Part shown: piece after piece, positions 18,408-26,771 of the stretch | Position numbering within the stretch: the stretch's first letter is position 1 | Layout of the letters: each line of letters opens with the position of its first letter | Assembly: GCA_017656505.1 (NCBI GenBank) | Contig: JACDNU010000001.1 | Coordinates: forward strand, 55,541-119,540 | DNA: 64,000 nt | From: Archaeoglobus sp. | GTDB taxonomy: Archaea > Halobacteriota > Archaeoglobi > Archaeoglobales > Archaeoglobaceae | Direction: 5' to 3' | Program-made: the position numbers and the translations under genes | The notes under the pieces: model-generated | Database searches by the model: none | What the model was told of the DNA's origin: nothing | The model's input: only the letters and a program-made list of their open reading frames with translations

Positions 18408-18956
18408 ATGTCAGAAAATCTGAAAAATGAATTGAAAAGCACGCTGATAGGTTGCTGCGGAATCTACTGCGGTGCATGTCCATTTTACAGAAGTAAAATC
18501 CCTGATTTGGCAAAGATGCTGAAGGATGCTTTAAATGCAGAAAAATTCAACAAGATCGCTGTCCCATTTGAGTGGGTAGGCGAATATAGAGAGTTCAAAA
18601 AGTGGCTGAATTTTCTTGCGAGGGCGAAATGTGAGGGGTGCCAAGCCGGAGGGGGGAATCCCTTCTGTTCAATAAGAAAATGCTGTAGGAAAAAGGGATT
18701 TGTCAGCTGTGCTGAGTGTGATGAATTCCCATGTGATAAGAAATTTCTCAAATGGATCTCTGAAAGGTACAGAAACTGGAATGTTAAAAACATCAGAAGG
18801 ATAAAGGAAATTGGATACGAAAAATGGCTCGAAGAGAAGGAAAAAGAGGTAAATGAGGGTTTTGTTACGGGGTTGGTAATAAAGGGGATGAAAAGGACGG
18901 GAAGGACGAAGCATGGTAAAGGAGGTAAAGGTAAAATCGATCCTGAACAAGCATAA
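18408..18956 (+). CDS. Cysteine-rich DUF3795-type protein
   Basis: 182 aa. The GCCGIYCGACPFYR motif at about 19-32 followed by CEGCQ, NPFCSIRKCC, a SCAECDEFPC cluster and a helical tail is the pattern of DUF3795. The cysteine pattern suggests a zinc or Fe-S site. The C-terminal tail is Lys/Gly-rich (GRTKHGKGGKGK), and this is where the next gene's coding sequence overlaps by 44 bases. Function unknown. Confidence 0.72.
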   Translation: MSENLKNELKSTLIGCCGIYCGACPFYRSKIPDLAKMLKDALNAEKFNKIAVPFEWVGEYREFKKWLNFLARAKCEGCQAGGGNPFCSIRKCCRKKGFVSCAECDEFPCDKKFLKWISERYRNWNVKNIRRIKEIGYEKWLEEKEKEVNEGFVTGLVIKGMKRTGRTKHGKGGKGKIDPEQA

Positions 18957-19788
18957 GAAGCGAGACGATTGGTTTCTCGATGATTATTCCGTGAATCCGT
19001 ACTATGGCTGCTCATTCAACTGCATTTACTGTTACATCAAAGGGAGTAAATACGGAAGCGCTGAACTAGCTGCGAAAATAAACGCTCCAGAAATTCTGGA
19101 CAGGCAGCTCAGGCATAGAGCTAAGAAAAAGGAGTATGGAATTATCGCTCTCTCATCTTCAACAGAGCCTTACATGCATGTCGAGAGAAAGTTTGAGCTG
19201 ACAAGAATGATTCTACAAAAAATTCTGAAATACAGATTTCCTGTCGAGATTGCAACAAAATCAAAGCTGGTTTTGAGAGATCTGGATGTACTCGAAAAAA
19301 TCGATGGCGCTGCGATTCTGCCTGCCGATTTGCAAAGATTGGGAAGAGGTGTGATTATTTCATTCTCCATCTCGACTTTGGACAAGGGGCTCGCGAAAAT
19401 CCTCGAGCCGGGGGCTCCCTCACCAAAGGATAGGCTGGAAACAATGATGAAATGCAAGCAAGAAGGATTATTGGTTGGGGTAAATTATATTCCAGTTTTA
19501 CCATTTCTATCAGACTCAGAAGAGAATCTCGATGAGATGATAAAAACGGCGAAAGATTATGGGGCAGATTACGTTCTGGTTGGCAGCCTGACGTTGTTCG
19601 GCGATAAAACCAACGATTGTAAAACCCTTTACTATAAATTTCTAGAGGAATATTTTCCAGAGCTCGTGCCAAAGTACAAAAGCCTATTCAGAAACTCGTT
19701 TGCCCCTCCAAAGCATTATCAGGCAAGGTTAGCAGAGATATCCGAGAGATTATGTAAGAAGCATGGGATAAGAAACAGGATAGCCTGA
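18913..19788 (+). CDS. SPL-family radical SAM protein
   Basis: 291 aa. Residues about 28-40 read NPYYGCSFNCIYCYIKG, a CX3CX2C radical SAM 4Fe-4S motif of the spore-photoproduct-lyase-like family. Further conserved blocks are STEPYMHVERKF, PVEIATKSKLVLRD, SFSISTLD and GVNYIPVLPFLSD. Archaeal members are not demonstrated photoproduct lyases. The start overlaps the DUF3795 gene by 44 bases in another frame, so the two are co-transcribed. The neighbouring HEAT-repeat gene would fit a nucleic-acid repair theme, but that is inference. Confidence 0.85.
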   Translation: MVKEVKVKSILNKHKKRDDWFLDDYSVNPYYGCSFNCIYCYIKGSKYGSAELAAKINAPEILDRQLRHRAKKKEYGIIALSSSTEPYMHVERKFELTRMILQKILKYRFPVEIATKSKLVLRDLDVLEKIDGAAILPADLQRLGRGVIISFSISTLDKGLAKILEPGAPSPKDRLETMMKCKQEGLLVGVNYIPVLPFLSDSEENLDEMIKTAKDYGADYVLVGSLTLFGDKTNDCKTLYYKFLEEYFPELVPKYKSLFRNSFAPPKHYQARLAEISERLCKKHGIRNRIA

Positions 19789-20042
19789 GATATGTATTGC
19801 TGAAAACTTTACGATTTCCTTAATGGCTGTAGTTCCCAACCTCATGTTTTTCTGGAGCCGTGGTGAGTCGAATCTGGTTGTATTGAAGCGAACACGCGTG
19901 AATGCGTGGTGAAGTGTTTCTGATTTACCCAATCCTTTTTCAAATTTCAATTTTACCTGATCTTTATTGATCTTTATTTAATATCTTTATTTAAGGCAAC
20001 AGGGCAACCCTATGGACTACCAATCGCCTATCAATCCACCAA
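19789..20042. other. Intergenic region with hairpin and direct repeats, no gene assigned
   Basis: 254 bases between convergent genes. A short hairpin CACGC-GTGAAT-GCGTG sits at about 19899-19914. Direct repeats TTGATCTTTATT / ATCTTTATTTAA occupy about 19960-19995. On the minus strand an uninterrupted 66-codon frame (19750-19950) ends near the radical SAM gene and contains MRLGTTAIKEI; it may be a relic of a transposon gene end, but I cannot confirm it. Confidence 0.3.
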
Positions 20043-20489
20043 CTATTCCACCACAAAAGAGATTTCCAGCTCCTTTCTGCTTCGCCTTGCTCTCCACTTC
20101 AGAATTTTTATCTTGCCTATCTCTCCGGTTGTCTTCACATGCGGTCCCAAACAGCAGTTTATGTTCCAGTCTTTGATTCTGGTTATAGTTAGCTTTTTAA
20201 CATGGGGTGGGACGGGAAATTTATCGTAAATTATTCTCCCGAATTTCTTCTCTGCTTCGCTTCTATCCATCTCGAACATTTCGATCGGTACATTCTCTGC
20301 AATCTTTTGATTTGCTAATCTTTCAATTTCTTCCATCTGCTCCCGAGTGGGTTTTCCATCATACTCAACAGTTAATCTCCCCTTGTTTCCCTCAGCAAAA
20401 ACACTCGTTGTAAGCCAAGCCCCAAGAACCTTCTGAACCGCTCCTTTCAGAACGTGGAGTGCTGAATCAACTTTGGGATTTGGTTTCAT
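20043..20489 (-). CDS. AlaX-S type alanyl-tRNA editing domain protein
   Basis: 148 aa, a free-standing SAD (second additional domain) of the kind found in AlaRS and ThrRS. It would hydrolyse mischarged Ser- or Gly-tRNA(Ala). The C-terminal zinc motif is visible as C113-x3-H117 in NCCLGPHVKTTGEIG. The N-terminal HxxxH motif is altered to D8-SAL-H12, so one usual metal ligand is Asp. FGRIIYDKFPVP is also typical of AlaX-S. No operon partner is evident. Confidence 0.82.
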   Translation of the reverse strand: MKPNPKVDSALHVLKGAVQKVLGAWLTTSVFAEGNKGRLTVEYDGKPTREQMEEIERLANQKIAENVPIEMFEMDRSEAEKKFGRIIYDKFPVPPHVKKLTITRIKDWNINCCLGPHVKTTGEIGKIKILKWRARRSRKELEISFVVE

Positions 20490-20682
20490 GTTCTACCCCT
20501 CCCTTTCTTAAACTTTAAATTTTTCTTTTCCAGGCCTATTCCATTCGTACCCCTCCAGAAAATTTTTAGACTTTCTATGGAAAATCCATCAAGGCTATTT
20601 TTCCTGTGGAATTGCTGTGGAAAAACCGATCCTCATTTGGAAGAACAGAAAAAATTATTTAGTATGAAGTTATAATATCACC

Positions 20683-20910
20683 ATGCTATTAGCCTACATC
20701 CTGATAAACACCGAAATAGGTGATGAAGAAAAGGTTTATGAAGCTTTGAGAGAAACGGATGGAGTTATAGAGGCACACATCGTTTATGGAGTTTACGATA
20801 TTGTTGCAAAGCTTCAGGCGGAGGATACCGATGGTTTGAGGAGTATAGTTGAGAAGATCAGGAAAAAATCAGGTTTGAGATCAACTTTAACGCTAATAGT
20901 CACGAAATAG
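20683..20910 (+). CDS. Lrp/AsnC ligand-binding (RAM) domain protein
   Basis: 75 aa consisting only of the effector-binding RAM/AsnC_trans_reg domain, with no helix-turn-helix. The pattern AYILINTEIGDEEKVYEAL, then VIEAHIVYGVYDIVAKL and STLTLIVTK is the complete beta-alpha-beta-beta-alpha-beta fold. Such stand-alone domains form rings, bind amino acids and may modulate full-length Lrp proteins. It is followed 34 bases later by the nuclease-like gene, perhaps in one transcript. Confidence 0.85.
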   Translation: MLLAYILINTEIGDEEKVYEALRETDGVIEAHIVYGVYDIVAKLQAEDTDGLRSIVEKIRKKSGLRSTLTLIVTK

Positions 20911-20944
20911 CAAAAAAACCGAGAAAAATTGAGAAGGAAAGAAG

Positions 20945-21628
20945 ATGAGGATTAAAAACCAGCTCCAAACGCAGAAAAGCGGCATGGAGAACTTTATCAA
21001 AGATATCGATTTCCTTTTAAGCAGGCTGTCAGAGGGGCTATCGGAAAAAGAGTTTTCAGAACTTCTAAGGCTTAGAGAAAAGCTAATCGAGCTTAAAGAA
21101 AGGAGAATGGTAAATATCGCCCACTCGGTTATGGAACTAATCGTCGGGAAACACCTGCTTAAAAAAGGGTACAAGATCGATGTCGAATTCACCCTGAACT
21201 CGATAAGCTGCGACGTCTATGGTGAGAAAGGGATGGGAAACATAACGGTTGAAATCGAGACCGGCTATGTTCCACCATATCATGCTTTGGATCCGCAGAG
21301 ATATTTGAGAGCAAGGATAGCAAGCAAGATAGCAAGATACAGCAACTTCTGCTCCAAATTCATTCTCAGCATCCCCCAGCACTACCTCATGCCCTTGGAG
21401 AAGATCTTCCTCCTCCCTCCAAGGAAAAGGAGAAAAGCCGATTTGGAGAAGGTAAAGGAGCTCTGCGATATCTATTATACAAGCCCTCCCGTCTCCATAG
21501 AAGAGATAAGGAATGCAAGGATTCACTCCATTTACATTTTAAACGTTGATGACCTCTCAATCAGAGAAGTTGATCCCGAAACTTACTATGAGATGTACAA
21601 GAACAGTCTGGAGGTTGCTGGTGGTTGA
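20945..21628 (+). CDS. Hypothetical protein with possible PD-(D/E)xK nuclease core
   Basis: 227 aa, not assigned to a named family. An N-terminal helical hairpin (about 15-75, LSEKEFSELLRLREKLIELKER) precedes SCDVYGEKGMGNITVEIETGY. A D followed 12-15 residues later by E-x-E on a strand, after a long helix, resembles the restriction-endonuclease-like active site. A basic patch, LLPPRKRRKADL, lies near 160. The next conserved block is SARIASKIARYSNFCSKFIL-like. Catalytic function is inference only. Confidence 0.65.
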   Translation: MRIKNQLQTQKSGMENFIKDIDFLLSRLSEGLSEKEFSELLRLREKLIELKERRMVNIAHSVMELIVGKHLLKKGYKIDVEFTLNSISCDVYGEKGMGNITVEIETGYVPPYHALDPQRYLRARIASKIARYSNFCSKFILSIPQHYLMPLEKIFLLPPRKRRKADLEKVKELCDIYYTSPPVSIEEIRNARIHSIYILNVDDLSIREVDPETYYEMYKNSLEVAGG

Positions 21629-21667
21629 TTGTGGACGATTATCAACCTAATTAACATTAATCATAAT

Positions 21668-23047
21668 TTAAGCTCTCGCAGAGCACCTAAGGCATATTTC
21701 TCCCGGAACCTCAACCGGATAGTCTGAGGTAAGACACGCCAAGCAAAGGTCTTCTTCATCTATTCTGACGGATTTTATCAGACCTTTCAAACTCAGGTAG
21801 GCGAGGGAATCGGCATTTATAGCCTTTCTAATATCCTCAACCGTTTTCGATGATGCAATCAGCTCTTCCCTCGTCGACATGTCGATTCCGAAGTAACATG
21901 GAGAAATTATGGGTGGGCTTCCAACCCTGAAGTGCACTTCCTTCGCTCCAGCCTTCCTCACGAGATCCACTATTCTTCTGGATGTTGTTCCCCTGACGAT
22001 GCTATCATCGATCAACAAAACCTTTCTTCCCCTCACATTCTCCTTCAACGCATTCATTTTCAACTGAACGGAGAGCTCTCTGGATCTCTGGCCCGGCATT
22101 ATGAAAGTTCTCCCAACGTATCTGTTCTTTATCAAAGCCTCGATATACGGAATTCCTGATTCATAAGCATAACCGATTGAAGATGTTGTGCCACTGTCCG
22201 GAACGGGAGAGATAATGTCAACCTCAACCGGATTTTCTTTTGCAAGTGTTCTTCCTATGTCAAATCTGACGCTGTAAACACTCCTCCCATCTATAATCGA
22301 GTCCGGCCTGGCGAAGTAAATGTATTCGAAAACGCATATGGCTTTTTGATTTGATTCAGCTATCCTTTCGAATCTCAGCTCACCGTCTTCGATTATCACA
22401 GCTTCTCCGGGCTTAACATCCCTTACGAGCTCTCCTCCAACCGAATCTATGGCACAAGACTCCGAAGCAAGAATATATCCGTTTTCCAACTTTCCAACAC
22501 ATAAAGGCTTGAAACCCATAGGATCTCTATAGCCTACAACCATGTGGTTAAGCAACAGTGCCAAGGTAAAAGAGCCGCAAAGTTTCTCTGTAAGCAACGC
22601 CAAAGCCTCTTCGATCTCGTTTTTCAGAAGATAAGACGAAAGAAGGTGTGCTATGACCTCCGTATCTGAATCCGTGAGGAAAACCCTTCCATCACTTTCA
22701 AGCTCTCTTCTGAGTTCCCTATAATTAACAAGGTTGCCGTTATGGGCGACGCTTATCGAGCCAGACTTGGATTTCACGAAGAGGGGCTGAGCATTTTCGA
22801 GCTTCGATTCACCGGTTGTAGAATACCTCACATGACCTATGGCAGAATTTCCTCTCAGCCTAGAAAGGGTTTTGTCATCGAACACTTCATTTACAAGCCC
22901 CATCCCCTTATAAACCTTGAAATCTTCCCCCGAGATGGAGATCCCAGCAGACTCCTGTCCGCGATGCTGAAGGGAGAAAAGAGCATAGTACGCAATACGT
23001 GAGGTGAAAGAATCGTCATCGCAATAAACTCCAACGATTCCACACAT
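21668..23047 (-). CDS. purF: Amidophosphoribosyltransferase (purine biosynthesis), Fe-S type
   Basis: 459 aa. It catalyses the first committed step of purine synthesis, PRPP plus glutamine to phosphoribosylamine. The N-terminal MCGIVGVY makes C2 the Ntn-hydrolase nucleophile once Met is removed, with no propeptide. The PRPP loop VLLIDDSIVRGTTSRRI is present. Cysteines at KAICVFE, SPCYFGID and C435/C438 (DLCLACL) match the four ligands of the 4Fe-4S-containing Bacillus-type enzyme. The family size is normal. It follows rpl37e on the same strand. Confidence 0.95.
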   Translation of the reverse strand: MCGIVGVYCDDDSFTSRIAYYALFSLQHRGQESAGISISGEDFKVYKGMGLVNEVFDDKTLSRLRGNSAIGHVRYSTTGESKLENAQPLFVKSKSGSISVAHNGNLVNYRELRRELESDGRVFLTDSDTEVIAHLLSSYLLKNEIEEALALLTEKLCGSFTLALLLNHMVVGYRDPMGFKPLCVGKLENGYILASESCAIDSVGGELVRDVKPGEAVIIEDGELRFERIAESNQKAICVFEYIYFARPDSIIDGRSVYSVRFDIGRTLAKENPVEVDIISPVPDSGTTSSIGYAYESGIPYIEALIKNRYVGRTFIMPGQRSRELSVQLKMNALKENVRGRKVLLIDDSIVRGTTSRRIVDLVRKAGAKEVHFRVGSPPIISPCYFGIDMSTREELIASSKTVEDIRKAINADSLAYLSLKGLIKSVRIDEEDLCLACLTSDYPVEVPGEICLRCSARA

Positions 23048-23117
23048 AGCTAAATTTTACTTTACCTGCTTTTAATGTTTTCCAAAATTAATCTTCAAAA
23101 AGTTTTTAAAGCTGGTT

Positions 23118-23297
23118 TCAATTTCTAGACTTCTTTTTGTTAACCCACGAATATCTTCTTAACCTCTTTGTCCTACCAAAACCGCATGCAGCACAGTAAC
23201 CTTTCCTTCTATGGAAAGAAACCCTACCACATCTTCTACACTTTATATGAACGATCTTCCTGCCTTTTTTGCCCATCGATGGAGTTCCCTTGCTCAT
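23118..23297 (-). CDS. rpl37e: Large ribosomal subunit protein L37e (eL37)
   Basis: A short gene of 59 aa. Translation from ATG 23297 gives [14 protein letters not shown] followed by a zinc-finger pair, C20-RR-C23 and C35-AA-C38, and a basic tail ending KKKSRN. This is the archaeal eL37 sequence pattern. GGTAC/AGGAGGT-like sequence lies upstream, and the Sm-like gene ends 21 bases before the start, so the two form the lsm-rpl37e operon common in Archaea. Confidence 0.95.
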   Translation of the reverse strand: MSKGTPSMGKKGRKIVHIKCRRCGRVSFHRRKGYCAACGFGRTKRLRRYSWVNKKKSRN

Positions 23298-23318
23298 GTT
23301 GTACCTCCTACCTCTTAC

Positions 23319-23552
23319 TTACCTTTCATACTTCGATGGGGAAACAAATACTACGGTATCTCCCCTTACAACCACGCTACCAAGCTTCCTAACGATCTCT
23401 CCACCTTGAATTTCCTCTGCCTCGTGCAATACGAGATTCATGTGGATGTCGTATCCGTCAAGTATTCCCCTAAACTCTCTTCCCCCCTTTAGCCTCACGA
23501 TTACCGGTGTTTGAAGGGATTTGTTCAGCACGTCAAGCGGTCTGTTTGCCAT
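23319..23552 (-). CDS. Sm-like archaeal RNA-binding protein (SmAP1/LSm)
   Basis: 77 aa, a full Sm fold. The Sm1 motif is [20 protein letters not shown] and Sm2 is [13 protein letters not shown]. It forms heptameric rings that bind U-rich RNA and associates with tRNA maturation. A GGAGGAAG ribosome-binding site precedes the ATG at 23552. It is cotranscribed with rpl37e from a promoter that faces the PUA-domain gene. Confidence 0.95.
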   Translation of the reverse strand: MANRPLDVLNKSLQTPVIVRLKGGREFRGILDGYDIHMNLVLHEAEEIQGGEIVRKLGSVVVRGDTVVFVSPSKYER

Positions 23553-23641
23553 CTTTCTTCCTCCAGTTAAAAAGGCTTTTAAATTGCGTAGGTTGCGGAG
23601 TATTTAAAAATATCGGAGTTATAAAGCAGTCAGAGGATAAC
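23553..23641. promoter_or_regulatory. Divergent promoters for lsm-rpl37e and the PUA gene
   Basis: On the plus strand GTATTTAAAAATAT at 23600-23613 is a strong TATA box, about 25 bases before a likely start site near 23632 and ten bases before the ATG at 23642. On the minus strand AATTTAAAAGCC (about 23577-23588) is the TATA box for lsm. The two cores lie back to back within 40 bases. Confidence 0.6.
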
Positions 23642-24103
23642 ATGAGGCAGAGGTTGAGGAAAAAGGAGGCAAAGAAAATCGCAAAAAGCATCGGAGAAAG
23701 GTTTGGAATTAACCTAGCGACTGAGATGGACTTGGTAAAAATTAACGATCAGAAGGTAATTCTAATTGGTGATGAACCGCTCCTCCTAGAGTACGAGGGA
23801 GAATGGTATCCAACCGTTCTTTCAATAATCAAGTTTAAGCCCGAAAGGGGGAAAGTTGTTGTTGATAAGGGCGCCATGCCTTTTGTTATGAACGGGGCAG
23901 ATGTGATGAAGCCCGGTATAGTATGGGCTGATAAAGGGATAAAAAAAGGAGATTTTGTATACGTAACAGTTGAAGAGAAAGACACACCTCTAGCAGTAGG
24001 GATAGCCTTGGTTGATGGTGAAGAGATGGTGGGAGACAAGGGCAAAGCGATAAAGAACATTCATCACATCAAAGATAAAATCTGGAATCGATTTTTTAGA
24101 TAA
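23642..24103 (+). CDS. PUA-domain RNA-binding protein (MCT-1/archaeal DUF1947 type)
   Basis: About 153 aa from ATG 23642 (MRQRLRKKEAKKIAKSIGERFG). An N-terminal domain (1-75) leads into a PUA domain: KVVVDKGAMPFVMNGADVMKPGI followed by GDFVYVTVEEKDTPLAVGIAL (both quoted in part elsewhere). The same build is seen in MCT-1/ligatin-like and archaeal tRNA- or ribosome-associated proteins. The open frame extends upstream to 23507, but the TATA box at 23600 rules out that start. Confidence 0.85.
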   Translation: MRQRLRKKEAKKIAKSIGERFGINLATEMDLVKINDQKVILIGDEPLLLEYEGEWYPTVLSIIKFKPERGKVVVDKGAMPFVMNGADVMKPGIVWADKGIKKGDFVYVTVEEKDTPLAVGIALVDGEEMVGDKGKAIKNIHHIKDKIWNRFFR

Positions 24104-24142
24104 CACAGCTAAAAAATAAAAATAAAAACTTATCTTTTAAGT

Positions 24143-25516
24143 TTAATACGGCACAACTGTCAGCCCGATTGCAAAGAAGAAGGCAGAGAGTATCAGCAGA
24201 GTTATGCAGTATCCAAAGACGTCTCTTGCTCTAACTGCACAGATTCCAAGCAAAGGAATTGCCCAGAATGGCTGGAACAGATTTGTCCACGCATCTCCCG
24301 CTGCATAGGCTATGATGGCTTTACCCATTGGGACGCCGAGATCCATCGCAGCTCTCGAAATTGTCTCGCCTATCACTGCCCACTCTCCTCCGCCTGAGGG
24401 TACAAAGAGGTTAACGAAGCCGGCAGTAAGCCATGCGATGACTGGGAAGGTTGCAGGAGTTGATATGCCTACAAGCCACCCAGCCATTATCTTTCCAAGT
24501 CCAGAGAACTTGATCATCCCCATTATTCCAGCGTAGAATGGGAACTGCAGAACGATTCCGGCAGAAGCGGGAATTGCTTTATAGAATGCTCTCAGATAGT
24601 TTATCGGCCTGAGGTAGAGCAAAAGTCCGACGAAGAGGAAGAAGTAGTTCACTATGTTCAGGTTGAGATCTCCCCTTTGAATCCCAAAGTAGTAGATTAA
24701 CCATACTATACCCATTATTGCAAGAATTCCACCTATCACTCTGCTCTGTTCAATCCTATCTGCAACAGTTGGAGCTTTAACCTCTTCCTCCTTTTCCTCC
24801 CTTTCTTCTATGAGTTGCGGGGCATAGTGCTCTATACCTCTACATCTAGATGGATCGGTGGGAGAAAGTATGTACATAACAGCCACAACAAATACAATCG
24901 ACAGGACGCTGAGGGTTAAAGCGTAGCCTGAGAAAATCGTAGCGCTTGTCGAGATTATGCCGTAAAGTTCTTCGAAGAAGTGGCCCTTCGTAGCAGAAAG
25001 CAAGGGCGCTGAAGCAGACAGACCCCAATGCCATATTATTCCCAAACCCGTGTAACCAGAGGTAACAATCACCGGGTAATGCACGGGGATATTCCTGAAG
25101 TAGGCCTGTCTTCCTGTTTCTCTAGCAAGCAACGCTCCGATTATAAGTCCCAAACCCCAATTGATCCAAGAGAATACCATTGCCACGAATGCGACAAGAG
25201 CTGCTGCTTGCTTACCGTTACTTGGCTTTCTGGCAAGCCAAACCAAGATCTTATTTACCTGCGGGTGGTAGGCTAAAGTGTAGCCGGTGACAAGAATCAA
25301 GACCATCTGCATGGCGAATGTTAGCAGACCCCAGAATCCCTTGTACCAGTACTTTATCATGTCCATCGGACCGCTTCCAGCAATGAAAATACCCATTAGA
25401 TAGGCTATGAAGGTCAATATTACGGCAAAGAGAAATGGATCGGGCATCCATCTCTCGACACTCGCAGAAATTCGATGACCCATCGCTTCTAGCGGGTTTT
25501 CCTTAACTTCTTCCAT
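24143..25516 (-). CDS. Short-chain fatty acid transporter, AtoE family
   Basis: 457 aa with about 12 membrane helices. Diagnostic stretches are MPDPFLFAVILTFIAYLMG, SWINWGLGLIIGALLARE, the GLGIIWHWGLSASAPLL segment and VPSGGGEWAVIGE. The family moves short-chain acids such as acetoacetate and butyrate. A charged loop (EEREEKEEEVKAP) lies near 235-250. This fits an organism that oxidises fatty acids, and an acyl-CoA operon lies at 42-48 kb. It stands alone, with a promoter in the 25517-25600 AT-rich segment. Confidence 0.88.
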   Translation of the reverse strand: MEEVKENPLEAMGHRISASVERWMPDPFLFAVILTFIAYLMGIFIAGSGPMDMIKYWYKGFWGLLTFAMQMVLILVTGYTLAYHPQVNKILVWLARKPSNGKQAAALVAFVAMVFSWINWGLGLIIGALLARETGRQAYFRNIPVHYPVIVTSGYTGLGIIWHWGLSASAPLLSATKGHFFEELYGIISTSATIFSGYALTLSVLSIVFVVAVMYILSPTDPSRCRGIEHYAPQLIEEREEKEEEVKAPTVADRIEQSRVIGGILAIMGIVWLIYYFGIQRGDLNLNIVNYFFLFVGLLLYLRPINYLRAFYKAIPASAGIVLQFPFYAGIMGMIKFSGLGKIMAGWLVGISTPATFPVIAWLTAGFVNLFVPSGGGEWAVIGETISRAAMDLGVPMGKAIIAYAAGDAWTNLFQPFWAIPLLGICAVRARDVFGYCITLLILSAFFFAIGLTVVPY

Positions 25517-25723
25517 AAAATCACCGAAACTTATTTGTATTTATTAATATTTAAAAATTTCGTGAGTTATATATTCTAGTATTATCCATTTAAGTAAAAT
25601 ATACTCTGATCTGAACTATAATTGTTTAGATTTTAATTCCCTTGTGTTTTGCCCAAGTTTTCCAACTTACTACTTATTCACTTTCAAAAAATGAGGATTC
25701 AAAAGCAATAACGATGTGCAATA

Positions 25724-25732
25724 ATTTAAATA
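25724..25732 (+). promoter_or_regulatory. TATA box of sepF
   Basis: ATTTAAATA, about 25 bases before position 25750. Transcription would begin just before the ATGs at 25753 and 25765, so the message is leaderless or nearly so. The rest of 25517-25720 shows no gene; the longer open frame upstream of 25753 is therefore not translated. Confidence 0.55.
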
Positions 25733-25764
25733 CCAGAATGATTGAATATCAGATGGTGAAGGTT

Positions 25765-26133
25765 ATGGGAATCATGGATAAGCTTCTGGGCAAATCAGAA
25801 AGGCTATCAGTTGAAGAGTATGAGGAGCTTGATCTTGGCGAGTATGAAGCGGAGATAGTCGAAGAGGCGGAAATCCTGATTAAGGTTGCAGAAGTTACAG
25901 GCTTGAACGAGGTTCCAGAAATTAGAAGACAGATTTACGAAGGAAATATAGTGATAGCGGATATTGCCTTCCTTAGACACGACAAACTCACGCTCGATAG
26001 AATTCTTAAGGATCTCAGACAGCTTGCAGAGGATGTGAACGGCGATATAGTTGGACTTGGAGAGGATTATGTTGTTGTAACGCCTACGGGTATCAGAGTG
26101 GACAGGAACAAGATTAGAGGAATCAAGAAGTAA
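25765..26133 (+). CDS. sepF: Archaeal cell-division protein SepF
   Basis: About 122 aa. An N-terminal amphipathic membrane-targeting helix (MGIMDKLLGK) and an acidic linker precede the conserved SepF core: a GNIVIADIAFLRHDKLTLDRI stretch (in part) and DVNGDIVGLGEDYVVVTPTG. SepF anchors FtsZ to the membrane in Archaea that lack FtsA. ATG 25765 follows GGTGAAGG; ATG 25753 and 25774 are alternatives. The ZPR1 gene follows after 18 bases. Confidence 0.9.
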   Translation: MGIMDKLLGKSERLSVEEYEELDLGEYEAEIVEEAEILIKVAEVTGLNEVPEIRRQIYEGNIVIADIAFLRHDKLTLDRILKDLRQLAEDVNGDIVGLGEDYVVVTPTGIRVDRNKIRGIKK

Positions 26134-26151
26134 GCTAGAAATTTTTGAATT

Positions 26152-26742
26152 ATGTATTGTCCAGCATGCGGAAGAGAGATTAAGATTCTTAGTTCGATTT
26201 ATGAAGTGCCCTATTTTGGAAAGATCTTGCTCACCACTATAAGCTGCGAGTGTGGGTATAAGCATTCAGATTCGATAATAACCGAAATAAAAGAGCCTAG
26301 AAGGTACACGATTAAAATAGATGGTCAAAATCTTTTCACGAAGGTCATAAGATCCAGCTCAGGAACAATTAGGATTCCTGAAATTGGAGTCGATATCGAG
26401 CCCGGCCCAGCTTCGCAGGCATTCATTACGAACCTCGAAGGTATCCTCAGCAGAATTGAGGATATTGTTAAGATAGCACGTGACTGGAACTCCGATGATG
26501 AAGAGAAGGTTGAACGATGCAATCTGATCCTTGAAAGGATTGATAAAACACTTAAAGGCGAATCAGAGCTTACACTCATTCTTGAAGATCCCTTCGGCAA
26601 TAGCGCTATAATCTCTGATGATGTTTTCATCGAAAAGATGTCAGAGAACGAGGCAGCTCAGCTTAAGTCGGGGATTACGGTGATGGAGCTCACCGGATTG
26701 AGTGAAGATGAATTAGGAGATTTAGGGGCCAAAAAAGAATAG
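26152..26742 (+). CDS. ZPR1-type zinc finger protein
   Basis: 196 aa. The N-terminal zinc finger CPACG (C3, C6) pairs with CECGYKHSD, and the GIDIEPGPASQAFITNLEG-like segment (VDIEPGPASQAFITN) plus LILEDPFGNSAI form the beta-helical ZPR1 domain. Eukaryotic ZPR1 binds eEF1A, where it acts as a folding chaperone; archaea carry a single copy of the domain. The C-terminal ELTGLSEDELGDLGAKKE tail is acidic. Likely in one transcript with sepF. Confidence 0.9.
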   Translation: MYCPACGREIKILSSIYEVPYFGKILLTTISCECGYKHSDSIITEIKEPRRYTIKIDGQNLFTKVIRSSSGTIRIPEIGVDIEPGPASQAFITNLEGILSRIEDIVKIARDWNSDDEEKVERCNLILERIDKTLKGESELTLILEDPFGNSAIISDDVFIEKMSENEAAQLKSGITVMELTGLSEDELGDLGAKKE

Positions 26743-26771
26743 CAGAAAGATTAGCAACATAGCAAATCAAA

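Noticed and set aside
23507..23641. 45-residue N-terminal extension of the PUA-domain gene
   Set aside because: The TATA box at 23600-23613 lies inside it, and the extension overlaps the divergent lsm gene.
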